NCBI RefSeq assembly: GCF_012986595.1
Contig: NZ_JAAQYM010000003.1
Span: 186,001 to 250,000, forward strand
DNA: 64,000 bases
Direction of reading: 5' to 3'
Origin: Pseudomonas koreensis
GTDB lineage: Bacteria > Pseudomonadota > Gammaproteobacteria > Pseudomonadales > Pseudomonadaceae
Each line of letters opens with the position of its first letter. The first letter of the stretch is position 1. This document shows positions 33,212 to 41,670 of the stretch, piece after piece. The position numbers and the translations under genes are program-made. The notes beneath the pieces are model-generated. The model was not told the DNA's origin, made no database searches, and saw only the letters and a list, made by a program, of their open reading frames with translations.

Positions 33212-33976
33212 TCAGCCCACAATCCCGCGAACAATGAAGAACAACAGCGAAGGCCCCAGCAAGCACCCAAGCCCGGTGTGGAACGTCGCCGTCAACGCCC
33301 CATAAGGCACCAACCGTCGATCCGTCGCCGCCAGCCCCGCCGTCACCCCGCTCACCGTCCCGGCCAGACCACCAAACACCATCGCCGAACGCGGGTTATC
33401 CAGGCCCATCCAGCGCGCTGCGACCGGGGTGCCGACCATCACCAGAATCGCCTTGATCAACCCGGTGGCAATCGACAGCGCCATCACATCCGAGGTCGCG
33501 CCAATCGCCGCGCCGGTCACCGGGCCGACGATGTAAGTTACCGCGCCCGCGCCGATGGTGGTCATGCTCACCGCATCGCGATAACCGAACGCCCAGGCCA
33601 TGCTCGCGCCGACAATGAACGGCAGGATCGTCCCGAGCAGCAGCGCGATCACTCCGATCAACCCGGCTTTCTTCGCCTCGGTCGCCTGCACTTCGAACGC
33701 GGTGGCGACAATCGCGAAATCACGCAACATCGCCCCGCCCATCAGGCCGATGCCGGAGAACAGCGTCAGATCGGCCAGGCCTTTCTGCCCGCCGGTCATG
33801 GTGCCGCCGACCCAGGCCAGCACCAGACCGATGACGATGGCAATCGCCGAGCCGTGAATGCGTCCGAAGGTCAGGCGTTTGGAGAGAACCACCGAGACCC
33901 ACATGATCACGCCGACGAAGGCGAAGGCAGTGACAAGACCGTTGTGTTCCAGACCGTTTTCAATGAGTGCCCACAT
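33212..33976 (-). CDS. madM: Malonate transporter subunit MadM
   Basis: This 254-residue inner-membrane subunit has about eight to nine hydrophobic helices (for example residues 14-32, 40-58, 96-118, 205-250). Signature-like segments are GGTMTGGQKGLADLTLFSGIGLMGGAMLRDFAIVATA and TIGAGAVTYIVGPVTGAAIGA. With MadL it imports malonate with sodium or protons. The ATG follows the madL stop with a 1-base gap (TGACATG), so translation is coupled. Confidence 0.92.
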   Translation of the reverse strand: MWALIENGLEHNGLVTAFAFVGVIMWVSVVLSKRLTFGRIHGSAIAIVIGLVLAWVGGTMTGGQKGLADLTLFSGIGLMGGAMLRDFAIVATAFEVQATEAKKAGLIGVIALLLGTILPFIVGASMAWAFGYRDAVSMTTIGAGAVTYIVGPVTGAAIGATSDVMALSIATGLIKAILVMVGTPVAARWMGLDNPRSAMVFGGLAGTVSGVTAGLAATDRRLVPYGALTATFHTGLGCLLGPSLLFFIVRGIVG

Positions 33977-33977
33977 G

Positions 33978-34394
33978 TCAGCGACCTCCTACCGGGGTGC
34001 CGACCGGAGTGACTTCCACCGGTTCGTCGGGCAACGGTTCGCCCTTGTGGGTGCGGCTGATCAAGGCAATCGTGCAACCACACACCACCACCGAACCGAT
34101 TGCCGCCAGCACCGCCACCGGTCCGCCGTGCAGGGCGGTGACGACGTTCTGTTGCGCAGCCATCGCCACCACCACCGGAATGTACATCGCGCCCCAGAAG
34201 CCGACGCCCATCTCGCAATCCTTGGTCATGCCGCCGCGTTTCTGCATCCACAACCGCGCGCAGATCAGCAGGATCATGGCGATGCCAACCCCGCCGACAT
34301 TGGATTTGACGCCCAGCAGCACACCGAGCATGTCGCCCATGATCACCCCTGCCAGCGTACAGATCGCCAACAGCGCCACACCGTAAATAATCAT
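33978..34394 (-). CDS. madL: Malonate transporter subunit MadL
   Basis: The 138-residue membrane protein has about four hydrophobic helices starting IIYGVALLAICTLAGVIMG, then GVGIAMILLICARLW, AMYIPVVVAMAAQ and LAAIGSVVVCGCTIALIS. It forms the malonate carrier with MadM. ATG at 34394 has AGGA 8 bases upstream; the longer frame is not needed. It lies 66 bases downstream of mdcH in the same operon. Confidence 0.9.
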   Translation of the reverse strand: MIIYGVALLAICTLAGVIMGDMLGVLLGVKSNVGGVGIAMILLICARLWMQKRGGMTKDCEMGVGFWGAMYIPVVVAMAAQQNVVTALHGGPVAVLAAIGSVVVCGCTIALISRTHKGEPLPDEPVEVTPVGTPVGGR

Positions 34395-34460
34395 TGTTGT
34401 AGTCCTCAAAGTGCATCGTCGAATGTTGTTTTTGTTGTTCGAAGCCTGAGTCGCGGCGGT

Positions 34461-35381
34461 TTATGGTCGGCGGTTCCCCTCCTCACGCAACAGCGCCTGC
34501 AAGGTGTCGAGTCGCGCACTGTCGAAGGCAGTGACCGTGCCCGATTCGAACACCCGGCGCGCCAGCCCGGTCAGCACCGCACCGGGCGGCAGTTCGATTT
34601 GTAACCGTACGCCGCGCTCGTAGGCGCTTTGCACGGTGCCGCGCCAGTCCACCACGCGGCACATGTTGAAAGCCAGGTCGTCACGCAAGGCGTCAGGCTT
34701 GAGCATCGGACGTGCGCGACTGCCACTCAGGTAAGCGATGTTCGGGGTCTTCAGTTCAACCTTGGTGAAGGCTGCGGCCAGCGAGTTGGCGGGTGCCTCC
34801 AGCAACGGGCAGTGCGAAGGCACGCTCACCGCCAGGCGTTTCGCCAGACCGGCGCCACGACTGCGCGCCAGTTCGGCCACCGCTTGCATGGCCTGGTCGC
34901 TGCCGGCAATCACCACCTGGTTATCGGCGTTGATGTTGGCCAGGTACACCGGCGACTGCGCGCTGTGCACCTGCGCCAGCAGCGTTTCGACGGTGGATAA
35001 CTGCAGACCGATGATTGCGGTCATGCCATAGCCCTGTGGATAAGCCTGCTGCATCAACTCACCGCGCAGGCTGACCAGATGCAAGGCATCGCTGAAGCTC
35101 AAGGCCCCGGCGACCACCGCTGCCGGATAGGCACCGATGGACAGGCCGGCGACGTAATCCGCCGTGAGTCCGTCCTGCAACAATTGCCGAGACGCCGCGA
35201 CCCCGGCGATCAACAGGCACAGCTGAACCGCCCGGGTGCTGCGCAACGCTTCGGGCGAATCGAGCAGCGAGACATCTTCTCCGAGCACGTTGCTGGCCTC
35301 GACCACGGTTTCCCGAGGCAAACGCTGGAGCATGCCCGGCTGCTGCGCGCCCTGGCCGGGAAACACCAACAGGCTGCTCAC
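34461..35381 (-). CDS. mdcH: Malonate decarboxylase epsilon subunit (malonyl-CoA:ACP transacylase)
   Basis: Loads malonate on the decarboxylase acyl carrier MdcC, acting on the initial acetyl-to-malonyl priming. The 306-residue FabD-like protein shows LLVFPGQGAQQPGML at the N-terminus, the nucleophile-elbow region YVAGLSIGAYPAAVVAG and the oxyanion-side SVPSHCPLLEAPA. GTG at 35381 overlaps the mdcG stop (GTGA) and is chosen over an upstream ATG at 35405 that would start inside mdcG without family support. Confidence 0.92.
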   Translation of the reverse strand: MSSLLVFPGQGAQQPGMLQRLPRETVVEASNVLGEDVSLLDSPEALRSTRAVQLCLLIAGVAASRQLLQDGLTADYVAGLSIGAYPAAVVAGALSFSDALHLVSLRGELMQQAYPQGYGMTAIIGLQLSTVETLLAQVHSAQSPVYLANINADNQVVIAGSDQAMQAVAELARSRGAGLAKRLAVSVPSHCPLLEAPANSLAAAFTKVELKTPNIAYLSGSRARPMLKPDALRDDLAFNMCRVVDWRGTVQSAYERGVRLQIELPPGAVLTGLARRVFESGTVTAFDSARLDTLQALLREEGNRRP

Positions 35382-35989
35382 GCTGCCTGCTCCTGCGGGT
35401 TCCACGGATCAGCCACCAGACACGCCTGATGCTGGTTTTTCAGCAGCACGCGTGCAGACCCGCTGGCCCATTCGCGCAACGCGACCGCACCGAACGGCGT
35501 CTGTAATTGCATGTCGACCCGGCACACCGCCTGATCGAAACGCTCGACCAGTTTGCGCGCCTGATTGCGCGTCAGCAGCTGCGGCGTGCGCAAGATCAGA
35601 TCAAGATCACTGGCCGTATGCATCGCGGTAACCCCGCTGGCCAGTTCAAACCCGGCACTGCCGCTGACACCCCAGACCCAACCGCAGTCATCGAGCATTG
35701 GCCGCAGTTGCTTGAGCGCGTGAACCACTGGCAACTCACGCGCGCTGTCGACCTGACACAGCGCCTCGGGACTGACCCGACGCGCAATCGTGTCGAGTTC
35801 CATGACCGCCGCCAGGCGCTGCTCGCGCGACACTCCGCGAATGCCCACCGCGACCAGACCTTCAGCGCTCACCGCCCGCCGCACCACCACCGGTTGCCCG
35901 GCGGCCAGCGACTCGATTGCCCACTGCGGCGCACCCACCGGCAGCTGCGCAGGGGTCATGCCCCACAGCAGGTCGTGGGCCAGCGGCAT
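35378..35989 (-). CDS. mdcG: Phosphoribosyl-dephospho-CoA transferase
   Basis: Attaches the 2'-(5''-phosphoribosyl)-3'-dephospho-CoA prosthetic group to MdcC. The protein is about 203 residues with the nucleotidyltransferase-like motif HTASDLDLILRTPQLLTRNQ (two acidic residues for metal) and VGIRGVSREQRLA. The start is ambiguous: ATG at 35989 is used here, but GTG codons at 35995 (overlapping the mdcE stop) and 35998 are possible. No separate mdcB-like gene is needed because mdcB is upstream in the operon. Confidence 0.88.
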   Translation of the reverse strand: MPLAHDLLWGMTPAQLPVGAPQWAIESLAAGQPVVVRRAVSAEGLVAVGIRGVSREQRLAAVMELDTIARRVSPEALCQVDSARELPVVHALKQLRPMLDDCGWVWGVSGSAGFELASGVTAMHTASDLDLILRTPQLLTRNQARKLVERFDQAVCRVDMQLQTPFGAVALREWASGSARVLLKNQHQACLVADPWNPQEQAA

Positions 35990-35991
35990 GT

Positions 35992-36777
35992 TCACCACTG
36001 CGCCCTCAACAGTTCACGCACGCGGCTGGATGCTTCGCGATTTTTCGCACCGAGTCGATTGCTCAAATCAGTCGCGCAGACATCGCCGATGGCCTGCTTC
36101 AGGCATTCGCTGACCCGCGCCAGATCCTCCGCTGTCGGCTGCTCGATCTGTTGCACCGCCAGGGTTTCCCAAAGCAGTCCGAGGCTGGCATAGCTGTCGA
36201 TGTCATAGGCCATCGGCGGCACGCTGGCGGCCAGCGCCTCCAGTTCCTCGACACTGCGCAAGGTCACCCGCGCCGCCGACGCCTTGCCCATCGCATGCAC
36301 CATCACCCCCGGATCGCGCAGCGCGATCAAGCGGTTGGCCTGATAACCATGAGCCAGAAACGCCCCGGACATCGCCTTGCCCACCAGCAGCGCAATCACC
36401 GGATGCCCGGCCAGACGCGCGCGGGCATAGCTGTCCGCCGCACCGGCCAGGGCCTGATGAATGCCGAGGGCTTCTTCGCGGCGACCGTAAGCCTGGCTCG
36501 GCACGTCGACGATGGCGATGATCGGGCGCTTCTGCGTTTTGTCACGGTCAGCGCTGATCACGTCATCCACAGCCTTGGCCAAGCCCCAGCCTTCGAGCAA
36601 TCCGACTTCGCCATTGCGGGCACGTGGGAAACGGTTGTCCGGGTCAGCGACCACAGCGATAAACCGCCCGAGTTCGCCATCGGCCACTTGCAACGACGGC
36701 GGCAAACCTTCCACGGCTTGCGCACCAGCGCTCAGGGCGTTGAACCAGTTCAAACCGCGCACGGAATAACCACTCAT
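35992..36777 (-). CDS. mdcE: Malonate decarboxylase gamma subunit
   Basis: With MdcD it forms the carboxy-lyase part of the complex that decarboxylates malonyl-S-MdcC. The 261-residue crotonase-fold protein shows GRFIAVVADPDNRFPRARNGEVGLLEGWGLA, IAIVDVPSQAYGRREEALGIHQALA and GKAMSGAFLAHGYQANRLIAL. ATG at 36777 overlaps the mdcD stop (ATGA), so the upstream extension in the same frame is rejected. It ends at the start of mdcG. Confidence 0.93.
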   Translation of the reverse strand: MSGYSVRGLNWFNALSAGAQAVEGLPPSLQVADGELGRFIAVVADPDNRFPRARNGEVGLLEGWGLAKAVDDVISADRDKTQKRPIIAIVDVPSQAYGRREEALGIHQALAGAADSYARARLAGHPVIALLVGKAMSGAFLAHGYQANRLIALRDPGVMVHAMGKASAARVTLRSVEELEALAASVPPMAYDIDSYASLGLLWETLAVQQIEQPTAEDLARVSECLKQAIGDVCATDLSNRLGAKNREASSRVRELLRAQW

Positions 36778-37625
36778 GAGCGCTCTCCTTGATACAGATC
36801 GCGAACCACCGAAGGCTCGATTTGCGGGTCGGTGTTCAGGCTCGTCAGACGTTGCAGGAACCATTCGGCACGCTGACTGCGCGGTTGGCTTGGCAAGCCT
36901 TGTTGCAACAGTTCACCGACCTGCTGGCGGATCTGCGCCACGTCATCGGCGACATAACGATCCACCAAACCGCTAGCGAAACGTTGCTCGCCACCGGTCA
37001 GGCTCCAGATGAAGGGCCGGTCGCGGGAGTCGTATTCTTCGAGCCCGGCTTCCTGCTCGATCACTTGCGGGCCGTTGAGGCCAAGGCGTGCTTCCTGGGT
37101 CACCAGCAAATAGCTGCACAGCGCGGCGGCAATCGACATGCCGCCAAAGCAACCGACGCTGCCCGCCACCACACCCACCACCGGCTGGTATTGCTGCAAA
37201 TCGACAATCGCCGCATGAATATCGGCAATCGCCGCCAGCCCGAGGTTGGCTTCCTGCAAGCGCACACCACCGGTTTCCAGCAGCAGGATGGCGCGGGTCG
37301 GAATGCCTTTGCGGTTGTCTTCGGCGGCCAGTTCCAGCGCACCGGCAATCTTCGCCCCGCCGACTTCGCCGAGGCTGCCACCCTGAAACGCGCCTTCAAT
37401 CGCCGCGATCACCACCGGCAAACCGTCGAGGCTGCCCTTGGCGATCACCACGCCGTCATCGGCTTGCGGCACCACGCCCTGGCGTTCGAGCCATGGCGAC
37501 ATGACCCGTTGAAACGGGTCGAGCAATTCGCGGAAGGTCCCGGCGTCGAGCAAGGCTTTCGCCCGTTGCCGCGCACCGAGTTCGACGAAGCTGTGTTTGT
37601 TGAGCAACGCTGCGCTGTCAGTCAT
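36774..37625 (-). CDS. mdcD: Malonate decarboxylase beta subunit
   Basis: Partner of MdcE in the carboxy-lyase step (283 residues, crotonase fold). Visible motifs are SFVELGARQRAKALLDAGTFREL at the start, IEGAFQGGSLGEVGGAKIAGALELA and the glycine-rich VAGSVGCFGGMSIAAALCSYLL, followed by LGLNGPQVIEQEAGLEEYDS. The ATG at 37625 overlaps the mdcC end by 8 bases, consistent with translational coupling. Confidence 0.93.
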   Translation of the reverse strand: MTDSAALLNKHSFVELGARQRAKALLDAGTFRELLDPFQRVMSPWLERQGVVPQADDGVVIAKGSLDGLPVVIAAIEGAFQGGSLGEVGGAKIAGALELAAEDNRKGIPTRAILLLETGGVRLQEANLGLAAIADIHAAIVDLQQYQPVVGVVAGSVGCFGGMSIAAALCSYLLVTQEARLGLNGPQVIEQEAGLEEYDSRDRPFIWSLTGGEQRFASGLVDRYVADDVAQIRQQVGELLQQGLPSQPRSQRAEWFLQRLTSLNTDPQIEPSVVRDLYQGERS

Positions 37626-37917
37626 GGCCGATCTCCTCGAACCCTTGTTCCAGACGCAGGCGCACCACACCCGGCGTGGCGCCGAAATCGTGAATATCGA
37701 TGGCCATCGCCGGCGGCGTGGTGCCATCGAACATCCGCGCAAACAAATGCTGCCAGCGCTGCTGCGCGCCGTTGACCGAGGTCTGCACGTTGATCGTCAG
37801 CTTGCCGGCCAGACCCGGTTCGATCAGCACTTCCAGATCGCCCGAGCCGACACAACCGACCAGCGCGCGCCCGCGTGGCGGCTGCCCGGCGGGGAATTCA
37901 AAGGATAAGGTTTCCAT
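37618..37917 (-). CDS. mdcC: Malonate decarboxylase delta subunit (acyl carrier protein)
   Basis: The 99-residue acyl carrier holds the thiol prosthetic group on which malonate is loaded and decarboxylated. The likely attachment residue is Ser25 in CVGSGDLEVL, the position known for the Klebsiella protein. Other segments are ALVGCVGSGDLEVLIEP and IDIHDFGATPGVVRLRLEQGFEE. Its ATG overlaps the mdcB stop (ATGA). Confidence 0.93.
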   Translation of the reverse strand: METLSFEFPAGQPPRGRALVGCVGSGDLEVLIEPGLAGKLTINVQTSVNGAQQRWQHLFARMFDGTTPPAMAIDIHDFGATPGVVRLRLEQGFEEIGHD

Positions 37918-38789
37918 CAAAACGCTCCCTGAAGGATGCCGTCGCGCTCGATTCGGTCGAGCAGCAGCGTGGCGGCGAGCAAGTCGGCGGCGCCACCGGG
38001 CGAGGCATTCAATGCGATGAGTTGTTGATCCAGTTCGTGCAGGCACCGACGCCCGCTGAGGCTGGCGCTGCCGCCGGCGTCGAGCACCGCTTGCGCGCCG
38101 TTTTGCATGGCGTGCAGGCCTTGTTCACCAGCGCGGTAGAGCACGCAGGTATCGGCCAGATCGGTCATGATCGCCAGCAGCGCATCGAGCCGGGCGTTCT
38201 GCTCGCCGTGGCCGTTGGCGCGGCTGCGCTTGAGTTGTGGCAGGCCGCGTTGCAGCACGGACGGGAAGCCGAGTTGCGCTTCTTCACGGGCGCCACGTGC
38301 GCCGTAACGCAGGGCGACTTGCGCGCCATGGCTCAAGGGTTTTGGTGCGTAGCGGTCATCCAGCAAGGCCAGACGTGCGGCGCGCAGGGTTACGGCATTG
38401 GTGCTGGAGGATTGCGGTTCCAGCGCAGCGGCCGTCACCAACAGACCCAATGCCCAGATTGCCCCGCGATGAGTGTTCACGCCGTTGGTGGTCGCGAGCA
38501 TGGCTTGTTCGCCTTCACGGCCGATCCGGCCAATCGCTTCGCGTAGCGGTAATCCGACTTCGCCAATGGCCAGTGCAGCCTCGGCCATTTCCTTGAACGC
38601 CGGCCACAACGACAACGCCGAGGCGTGCATCAGGCCCAAGTGCAAATCGGTGTGCGCGCCATTGCCACGCCGGTCGACCAGCGCCGGTTTCGGCGACAGG
38701 TCGGCTTCGTCGATCAGCGCATCCACCGCCAGATCGGCCAGGCGTTCGCTCAGGCTGAGGGGTTTCGCTTGCAGGTTGAGTGCGTGCAT
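37917..38789 (-). CDS. mdcB: Triphosphoribosyl-dephospho-CoA synthase
   Basis: Makes the prosthetic-group precursor for MdcC from ATP and dephospho-CoA. The 290-residue CitG-like protein shows [29 protein letters not shown] near the N-terminus, [18 protein letters not shown], and [16 protein letters not shown] near the end. Its start overlaps the mdcA stop by one base (TAATG). Confidence 0.93.
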   Translation of the reverse strand: MHALNLQAKPLSLSERLADLAVDALIDEADLSPKPALVDRRGNGAHTDLHLGLMHASALSLWPAFKEMAEAALAIGEVGLPLREAIGRIGREGEQAMLATTNGVNTHRGAIWALGLLVTAAALEPQSSSTNAVTLRAARLALLDDRYAPKPLSHGAQVALRYGARGAREEAQLGFPSVLQRGLPQLKRSRANGHGEQNARLDALLAIMTDLADTCVLYRAGEQGLHAMQNGAQAVLDAGGSASLSGRRCLHELDQQLIALNASPGGAADLLAATLLLDRIERDGILQGAF

Positions 38790-40459
38790 TACCAGCTCCT
38801 GAACTTGGCGGGCGGGTTGTAGAGGCCGCCGGACCACTCGACCAGATCGGCCACGCTTTTCGCCGCCAGCAGTTCGCGGGTGGCGTCGGTGCGGCGGATG
38901 CCGAGGTCTTCGGGCAAGGCGATCAGGCCTTCGCGGCGCATGCGTTCGGTGTCTTTCGGGCTGTGGCGCAGGCCGATGGCAGTCACGCCCGCAACCGCAG
39001 CGATCATCGCCTGGCGTTCTTCCAGCGAGCGCGCCTTGTACAGGTAGGCGATGCCTTCTTCGGTGAGCAGGTGGGTGACGTCGTCGCCGTAGATCATGAT
39101 CGGCGCCAGCGGCATTCCGCTTTTCTTCGCCACTTCCACCGCATCGAGGGTTTCGACGAAGGTCGGTTTGCCACCATCCTGGAAGGTCTCGACCATTTGC
39201 ACCACGAGTTTCTTGCCGCGCTCGAGCATCGGTTGCTGCGAGTCGTCGTGACGCATGTCGAGCCATGCCGGGGTGCCGTGACGCCGGCCACGCGGGTCGT
39301 GGCCCATGTTCGGCGCACCACCGAAACCGGCGAGACGACCACGGGTGACGGTCGAGGAATGGCCATCGCCATCGACCTGCAACGTCGCGCCGATAAACAG
39401 ATCCACCGCGTACTGCCCGGCCAGTTGGCAGAACATCCGGTTGGAGCGCAGCGAGCCGTCGCGGCCGGTGAAGAACACGTCGGGGCGGGCGGCGATGTAG
39501 TTTTCCATGCCCAGTTCGGTGCCGAAACAATGCACGCTTTCGACCCAGCCGCTTTCGATCGCCGGGATCAGCGTCGGGTGCGGGTTGAGCGTCCAGTTGC
39601 GGCAGATCTTGCCCTTGAGGCCGAGGGATTCGCCGTAGGTCGGCAGGATCAGTTCAATGGCGGCAGTGTTGAAACCGATGCCGTGGTTGAGCGACTGCAC
39701 GTTGTGTTTTTCGTAGATCCCGCGAATCGCCATCATCGCCATCAACACGTGCACCGGTTTGATGTGCCGTGGGTCGCGGGTGAACAGTGGTTCGATGTAG
39801 AACGGCTTGTCGGCCACCACCACGAAATCCACCCACGACGCTGGGATATCAACGCGCGGCAGGTCGCTGACGTCGTCGACCAACTGGTTGACCTGAACGA
39901 TGACGATGCCGTCGCTGAAGGCGGCCGGTTCGATCAGTGCCGGGGTGTCTTCGGTGCTGGGGCCGGTGTAGATGTTGCCGGCGCGGTCGGCCATGAACCC
40001 GGCCGAGAGCACAACGTTGGGGATCAGGTCCACCACCAGCCGGGCGTAGAGTTCGATGTAGGTGTGAATCGCACCGATTTCCAGCAGGCCGTCTTCGAGC
40101 AACTGGCTGATGCGCAGGCTCTGGGTGCCGGCGAAGGAGAAATCGAGCTTGCGGGCGATGCCGCGTTCGAACAGGTCCAGGTGCTCGGAGCGACCGACAC
40201 TGGGCATGATCATGTGCAGGTCGTGGAGTTTTTGCGGATCGGCCTTGGCCAGCGAGCGGGAAAGGAAATCCGCCTGCTTCTGGTTGTTGCCCTCCAGCAC
40301 CACACGGTCACCGGGATGGATCAGCGCTTCGAGCGCGGCGACGATCTTCTCGGTGGGCAACACCACACCGTCGGCCAGCCCGCGCACCTTGTCGAGACGC
40401 CGCTGCTTCTCGTCACGCCGCCGCGTCCAGCGCGAGTCGGGGGAAATTGTTGTTGTCAT
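38789..40459 (-). CDS. mdcA: Malonate decarboxylase alpha subunit (acyl-CoA transferase)
   Basis: Exchanges acetyl for malonyl on MdcC. The 556-residue transferase shows [45 protein letters not shown] near the start, [12 protein letters not shown], the hydrophobic [17 protein letters not shown], and [42 protein letters not shown] at 40459 has GGAG 5 bases upstream; a GTG two codons earlier is possible. First gene of mdcABCDEGH-madLM; the operon is tightly packed with overlaps. Confidence 0.95.
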   Translation of the reverse strand: MTTTISPDSRWTRRRDEKQRRLDKVRGLADGVVLPTEKIVAALEALIHPGDRVVLEGNNQKQADFLSRSLAKADPQKLHDLHMIMPSVGRSEHLDLFERGIARKLDFSFAGTQSLRISQLLEDGLLEIGAIHTYIELYARLVVDLIPNVVLSAGFMADRAGNIYTGPSTEDTPALIEPAAFSDGIVIVQVNQLVDDVSDLPRVDIPASWVDFVVVADKPFYIEPLFTRDPRHIKPVHVLMAMMAIRGIYEKHNVQSLNHGIGFNTAAIELILPTYGESLGLKGKICRNWTLNPHPTLIPAIESGWVESVHCFGTELGMENYIAARPDVFFTGRDGSLRSNRMFCQLAGQYAVDLFIGATLQVDGDGHSSTVTRGRLAGFGGAPNMGHDPRGRRHGTPAWLDMRHDDSQQPMLERGKKLVVQMVETFQDGGKPTFVETLDAVEVAKKSGMPLAPIMIYGDDVTHLLTEEGIAYLYKARSLEERQAMIAAVAGVTAIGLRHSPKDTERMRREGLIALPEDLGIRRTDATRELLAAKSVADLVEWSGGLYNPPAKFRSW

Positions 40460-40541
40460 GCTCACTCCACGGGGTTCGCTGTCGTGGAGCTAAGGTAGGC
40501 GCGTGGGGTGGAGGGCATCAATCAAGCGCGGTGGTGAATCA

Positions 40542-40556
40542 TTACGCTCAGCGTAA
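40542..40556. promoter_or_regulatory. Palindrome upstream of mdcA, candidate MdcR site
   Basis: TTACGCT-C-AGCGTAA is an exact inverted repeat with a single central base, 83 bases before the mdcA start. LysR-type regulators bind interrupted dyads of this kind (T-N11-A), so it is a good MdcR target. Binding has not been shown. Confidence 0.55.
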
Positions 40557-40570
40557 CGTTCACTGCCGCA

Positions 40571-40663
40571 TTCGCGAGCAGGCTCGCTCCCACAAAGGTT
40601 CTGTGTCGTGCTCAAAATCCCGGCTCACTGAAGATCCAATGTAGGAGCGAGCCTGCTCGCGAA
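40571..40663. repeat. REPIN, family B
   Basis: TTCGCGAGCAGGCTCGCTCC and its inverted copy (GAGCGAGCCTGCTCGCGAA) flank about 45 bases, a longer loop than the other family B pairs. Confidence 0.88.
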
Positions 40664-40688
40664 GAGGCCAGTCAGAACACCGCATCAA

Positions 40689-40877
40689 TCAGTCTGTGGG
40701 CACCAATTTGTCCAACACCCGATTCACCGCTGCTAAAAGAAGGGGTGGCAGCTGAACGCAGGTTAGCAGACCGGGGAACCTAAGGAAGCCGGCGCGCCGA
40801 AGCGCCCTGCGCACAGCCGCCATCGAATGCAGGCACTGAGCCTGACGATGATGTATGTGCACCCTTAGATTAACCAC
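40689..40877 (-). CDS. Doubtful 62-codon reading frame within the structured block
   Basis: GTG-initiated frame of 62 codons (MVNLRVHIHHRQAQCLHSMAA at its start) rich in Arg, His, Leu and Ala. It has no membrane or signal segment and lies across several hairpins. I do not know the family for certain; similar short frames occur by chance across structured GC-rich DNA. Listed because the surrounding DNA looks conserved in form rather than random. Confidence 0.2.
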   Translation of the reverse strand: MVNLRVHIHHRQAQCLHSMAAVRRALRRAGFLRFPGLLTCVQLPPLLLAAVNRVLDKLVPTD

Positions 40878-41020
40878 GGGCTGCTAAACCCGATCACTGG
40901 GAGTCAGTGACGGGATCAAGTTACGCAGCCTGCCAAGGGCGCACAAGCCGGCGGATTCTGGTGCATGCGTAGGCAGCGGCGCAAGGATTTGTAGGCTAGG
41001 GAGCCGTAACACCGGGTGTC
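40730..41020. other. Structured block of unknown nature, possible ncRNA or repeat element
   Basis: Several strong inverted repeats lie in order: GCTGC/GCAGC (40729-40752), GGTTAGCAGACC (40761-40772), GGCGC/GCGCC (about 40790-40805), GGGCTGCTAAACCC (40878-40891), and CCCGATCACTG/CAGTGACGGG (40889-40914, one bulged A). The last two share CCC, so they are alternative folds. The word TAGCAG recurs in opposite orientations. No known RNA family (RNase P, tmRNA, cobalamin riboswitch) fits by eye. Confidence 0.35.
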
Positions 41021-41103
41021 TTTAAACAACGCGACTGAAAGGCGTTTATTTCGCACAGAGATTGAGGATTTGTCTGTCGGATTGGAGTGTAGCGACTGGC
41101 GCT

Positions 41104-41170
41104 ATCGCGAGCAGGCTCACTCCTACAGGGGGAACGCATTCCAATTGTAGGAGTGAGCCTGCTCGCGATG
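41104..41170. repeat. REPIN, family B variant (ACTCCTACA ends)
   Basis: ATCGCGAGCAGGCTCACTCC faces GGAGTGAGCCTGCTCGCGAT across about 20 bases, 30 bases from the stop of the CheW-like gene. Confidence 0.88.
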
Positions 41171-41199
41171 AGGCCAGTCAGAGCACCCCAAAGGCTGGA

Positions 41200-41670
41200 T
41201 CAGTGAGCGAGGCCAGCCTCCACCAACAACTTCTCCAGCCCCAACAAATCCGGCACCTTCGCCACCTGCTCCCCGACCTGCACCGCCGCCTGCTCCAGCG
41301 CACACAACGGCACATCGACATAACTCAACTGGCTGTCGAGCTTGTACGAACGCGGTATCCCCTGCACCAGCAGCGCAATGAATTTCAGCTCCGGCAACCC
41401 GCCCAGCGCATTGAGAATCACGATTCGCGCGCGCTCGCCAATGACGATTTTCTGCCCGCACGCCGACTCGAAACTCAGCAGCGGAATCTGCCGTTCACGC
41501 CAGCTCACCCGCCCCAGATACCAAGGCGGTGTGTCCAGATCGAAGGCGCTGGCCTGGTAGTCGATCAGCTCGGCCACAGCGACGTTGGGCAGGATCAGGT
41601 TGCGGTCGGCCAGTGGCAGCAGCAGGCCGGTGAGTTGGCTGGTGCGCGCGTTGTGGCGGCGCTCATGCAT
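41200..41670 (-). CDS. CheW-like protein at the end of the Pil-Chp operon (ChpC-like)
   Basis: The 156-residue protein has one CheW domain: LTGLLLPLADRNLILPNVAVAELIDY, then WYLGRVSWRERQIPLLSFESACG, RIVILNALG and VQGIPRSYKLDSQLSYVDVP. It follows chpA with an 8-base overlap, the position of chpC in P. aeruginosa (after the methylesterase gene chpB, which is absent here). It should couple additional receptors to ChpA. ATG at 41670 lies inside the chpA end and fits the CheW start; 41691 is too far upstream. Confidence 0.88.
   Translation of the reverse strand: MHERRHNARTSQLTGLLLPLADRNLILPNVAVAELIDYQASAFDLDTPPWYLGRVSWRERQIPLLSFESACGQKIVIGERARIVILNALGGLPELKFIALLVQGIPRSYKLDSQLSYVDVPLCALEQAAVQVGEQVAKVPDLLGLEKLLVEAGLAH

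Larger units (their letters stand above)
40460..41199. other. 740-base gene-poor stretch between mdcA and the CheW-like gene
   Basis: It holds the mdcA promoter region with a 15-bp palindrome (40542-40556), two family B REPINs (40571-40663 and 41104-41170), and a block at about 40730-41020 with several strong hairpins, described separately. A 62-codon frame on the minus strand (40689-40877) is open but of doubtful coding value. Confidence 0.8.

Noticed and set aside
38780..40498. 572-codon open frame opposite mdcA
   Set aside because: Antisense shadow of mdcA, whose family and operon position are clear.
40689..41050. RNase P RNA, tmRNA or cobalamin riboswitch in the structured block
   Set aside because: The conserved core words of these RNAs are absent on both strands.
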